From the NCBI RefSeq assembly GCF_040719145.1, contig NZ_JBFDUZ010000002.1, forward strand, positions 434,001-498,000: a stretch of DNA of 64,000 nucleotides. Reading direction: 5' to 3'. The notes under the pieces were generated by a model that was not told the DNA's origin, ran no database searches, and saw only the letters and a list, made by a program, of their open reading frames with translations. Position 1 is the first letter of the stretch. Each line of letters starts with the position of its first letter. Below, one piece after another: positions 62,288 through 64,000 of the stretch. The translations under genes were made by a program, and so were the position numbers. Source of the DNA: Paenibacillus sp. JQZ6Y-1 (GTDB lineage Bacteria > Bacillota > Bacilli > Paenibacillales > Paenibacillaceae).

Positions 62288-63498
62288 ATCCTTCGATGAT
62301 ACGTAGGCATGATTATCCCGATGTAGGTTGTACAAGTTCCGATGAGGTTGATGTGGAGATTCGCTGGTATGACCAGCTGAATCGACATGAGATCGTGTGG
62401 CAGGATACCGAATACGGGCAATATGCGCGCAGCTATCTACTACCGCTATTGGAACACGGCACAGCCTCGCTATTTGCCAATGTGCAGACGCAGCTGCGTA
62501 TTCTGACGGTGGATGGCATTCCACTACCGATTACCGTGAATGATGCACAATATGATAATTCCTACGTCTGCTCTCCATATACGCATTATGTCAGCTATGC
62601 GCAGCAGGAGCTGAGTATGCTAAAGATGCCATGGCTGGAAAAGGGGCTATCGCTGCTGCTACGCGGCATTGGCGCAGGCATGCGGGCAGCGCATGTTAAC
62701 CGAGTGGTACAGATCAATAATTGGCTGCTATCCACCAATCTATATCCGACACTCACCGAGGCGCAAATTGAAAAGGTACAGGCGGAAGTCAACGCACAGT
62801 ATCCACGTCATGTGATCATCTGGCGCTCCCTTAATGAAGTGACCACGCCAACACTCTGGCATACGCTACGTACGAGGGGCAATCGTTTCATACCAAGCCG
62901 TCAAATTTATCTGTTGGATCATACTCATATCCCTTCCAAGGCGCGCTGGATCATCAAACGCGACCGCAAGCTGATGGACACCTTCCAGTATACGGTGGTG
63001 CGTCCGCATGAATGGATAGAGGACGATATTCCGCGTATGCTAGAGCTGTACAATATGTTATACATTAAAAAATATTCGATACATAATCCGCAATTTACGG
63101 CTGCCTTTTTGCGACTTGCGCTGGAACAGGGAACCTTACAGCTATATGGATTGCGAACCGAAGCCGAAGGGCGGCTGGATGCGATTTTGGGCTTTTTTGC
63201 CCGCGATGGTGTGATGACCACGCCATTGTTCGGATACGATACATCCTTGCCAGCGGAAACAGGGCTGTACCGGATGTTGTCCGTATTGCTGATTGAATTG
63301 GCAACAGAGCGTGGTGATCTACTGCATGAAAGCTCCGGTGTTGGTCAATTCAAGCGCAATCGCGGAGCATACGGAGCGCTGGAAGTGTCTGCCGTTTATA
63401 CTGCTGGACGAGGACTGTCGGTACGCTGCTACTGGTGGTTGCTAGAACAGCTGCTATATCGAATCGGTGTGCCGATCATTCATAAAATGAAATTTTGA
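62284..63498 (+). CDS. Acyltransferase-like protein of unknown family
   Basis: 404 residues; ATGA overlap with the adenylating enzyme. An N-terminal part of about 200 residues with no known match (SYLLPLLEHGTASLFANVQT, HYVSYAQQELSMLKMPWLEK) precedes a GNAT/FemAB-like region: ARWIIKRDRKLMDTFQYTVV, DIPRMLELYNMLYIKKYS and GILGFF-like DAILGFFARDGVMTTPLFGYD, with HESSGVGQFKRNRGAYG. It could transfer an activated acyl group. I do not recognise the family. Confidence 0.7.
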   Translation: MNPSMIRRHDYPDVGCTSSDEVDVEIRWYDQLNRHEIVWQDTEYGQYARSYLLPLLEHGTASLFANVQTQLRILTVDGIPLPITVNDAQYDNSYVCSPYTHYVSYAQQELSMLKMPWLEKGLSLLLRGIGAGMRAAHVNRVVQINNWLLSTNLYPTLTEAQIEKVQAEVNAQYPRHVIIWRSLNEVTTPTLWHTLRTRGNRFIPSRQIYLLDHTHIPSKARWIIKRDRKLMDTFQYTVVRPHEWIEDDIPRMLELYNMLYIKKYSIHNPQFTAAFLRLALEQGTLQLYGLRTEAEGRLDAILGFFARDGVMTTPLFGYDTSLPAETGLYRMLSVLLIELATERGDLLHESSGVGQFKRNRGAYGALEVSAVYTAGRGLSVRCYWWLLEQLLYRIGVPIIHKMKF

Positions 63499-63532
63499 GC
63501 AGCGATTGCATCAAGGGGAAGGGAGAGCTACC

Positions 63533-64000
63533 ATGTCGACTTCGTTTCAACAGCAAGGGGTTCATCATGCTCCATCAATCGACGGCAAACAAATCGTGCT
63601 GATTACTGGCAGTTCCAGCGGCTTCGGGCTGCTGACGGCAATTACGCTGGCGCGTCAGGGCTGGCAGGTGATTGCTACGATGCGTGATGTATCTCGCAGG
63701 GATGAACTGGATCGACAGGCAGAAGAGGCAGGTGTACAGGGGAATATTCACTGTTTGCGTCTGGATGTGACAGAGCCTGAATCTATCGGCGAAGTGCTGT
63801 CTATCGTTATGAAGCAGTACGGACGGCTGGATGTGCTGATTAACAATGCGGGCTATGCGGTAGGTGGCTTTATCGAGCATGTGCCGATGGACGTATGGCG
63901 CGCGCAATTAGAGACGAATGTGTTTGGACTGATTGCGGTGACTCGTGAGGTGCTGCCGATCATGCGGAAGCAGCGTAGTGGACAGATCATCAATATTAGC
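63533..64000 (+). CDS. Short-chain dehydrogenase/reductase, 5' part
   Basis: 156 residues before the window ends; the gene continues to the right. The NAD(P) motif is ITGSSSGFGLLTAITLARQG, followed by VLINNAGYAVGGFIEHVP, the SDR NNAG signature, and the start of the catalytic strand IINIS. The Tyr-x-x-x-Lys pair lies beyond the edge. GGGAGAG stands 5 bases before the ATG. It is 35 bases after the acyltransferase-like gene and belongs to the same operon. Confidence 0.88.
   Translation, partial: MSTSFQQQGVHHAPSIDGKQIVLITGSSSGFGLLTAITLARQGWQVIATMRDVSRRDELDRQAEEAGVQGNIHCLRLDVTEPESIGEVLSIVMKQYGRLDVLINNAGYAVGGFIEHVPMDVWRAQLETNVFGLIAVTREVLPIMRKQRSGQIINIS

Overview
The window looks like chromosomal DNA from a Paenibacillus-type, low-to-medium GC, endospore-forming Firmicute. 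The signs are strong AGGAGG-type ribosome binding sites, frequent GTG/TTG starts, an S-layer-homology (SLH) surface protein, an LPXTG wall protein, a KinB-like sensor kinase, bacilliredoxin, LipL, YneF and a ykoCDE-like ECF transporter. I see no rRNA, tRNA, insertion sequence or CRISPR array. The assignment rests on gene content only.

Layout. 1-8.6 kb: end of an ABC-2 permease gene, an M23 peptidase lipoprotein, an alpha/beta hydrolase, a TraB/GumN protein, a lipoprotein, and three paralogous small secreted proteins around a ROK regulator. 8.9-20.4 kb: a flavoprotein disulfide reductase, a 1223-residue LPQTG-anchored adhesin, an LLM oxidoreductase, a lipoprotein, a nitroreductase, PepF, fRMsr and a small hypothetical gene. 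20.6-27.5 kb: an ECF vitamin transporter with a BirA-like operator inside the operon, a MarR regulator, a 500-bp non-coding block dense in DnaA-box-like sites, a GDPD and a BaiN-like flavoprotein. 27.7-41.3 kb: housekeeping and stress genes (sensor kinase, bacilliredoxin, nadE, acpS, mutY, oligogalacturonate lyase, sodA, GNAT, queG, ogt, HD-GYP, yneF, folE), with a candidate structured RNA before queG and another hairpin-rich block before mutY.

41.9-50.3 kb is surface and accessory: a giant SLH protein with eight Ig-like repeats, then a GNAT gene and three tandem phage-tail-collar proteins with no other phage genes. 50.4-55.2 kb is a muropeptide salvage locus: amiE-murR on the minus strand, divergent from a BadF/BadG-type sugar kinase and murQ. 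55.4-56.3 kb is lipL.

56.4 kb to the right edge is a tightly packed, partly overlapping operon: a KAS III-like condensing enzyme, an ATP-grasp ligase, an OleD-like NAD-dependent reductase, an MBL-fold hydrolase, an F390-synthetase-like adenylate-forming enzyme, an acyltransferase-like protein and an SDR cut by the window end. No pathway I can name contains exactly this set. It is the best candidate for an undescribed (lipid or acyl-ligand) biosynthetic system. The other main leads are the DnaA-box cluster, the BirA operator on a non-BioY ECF transporter, and the candidate structured RNA upstream of queG.
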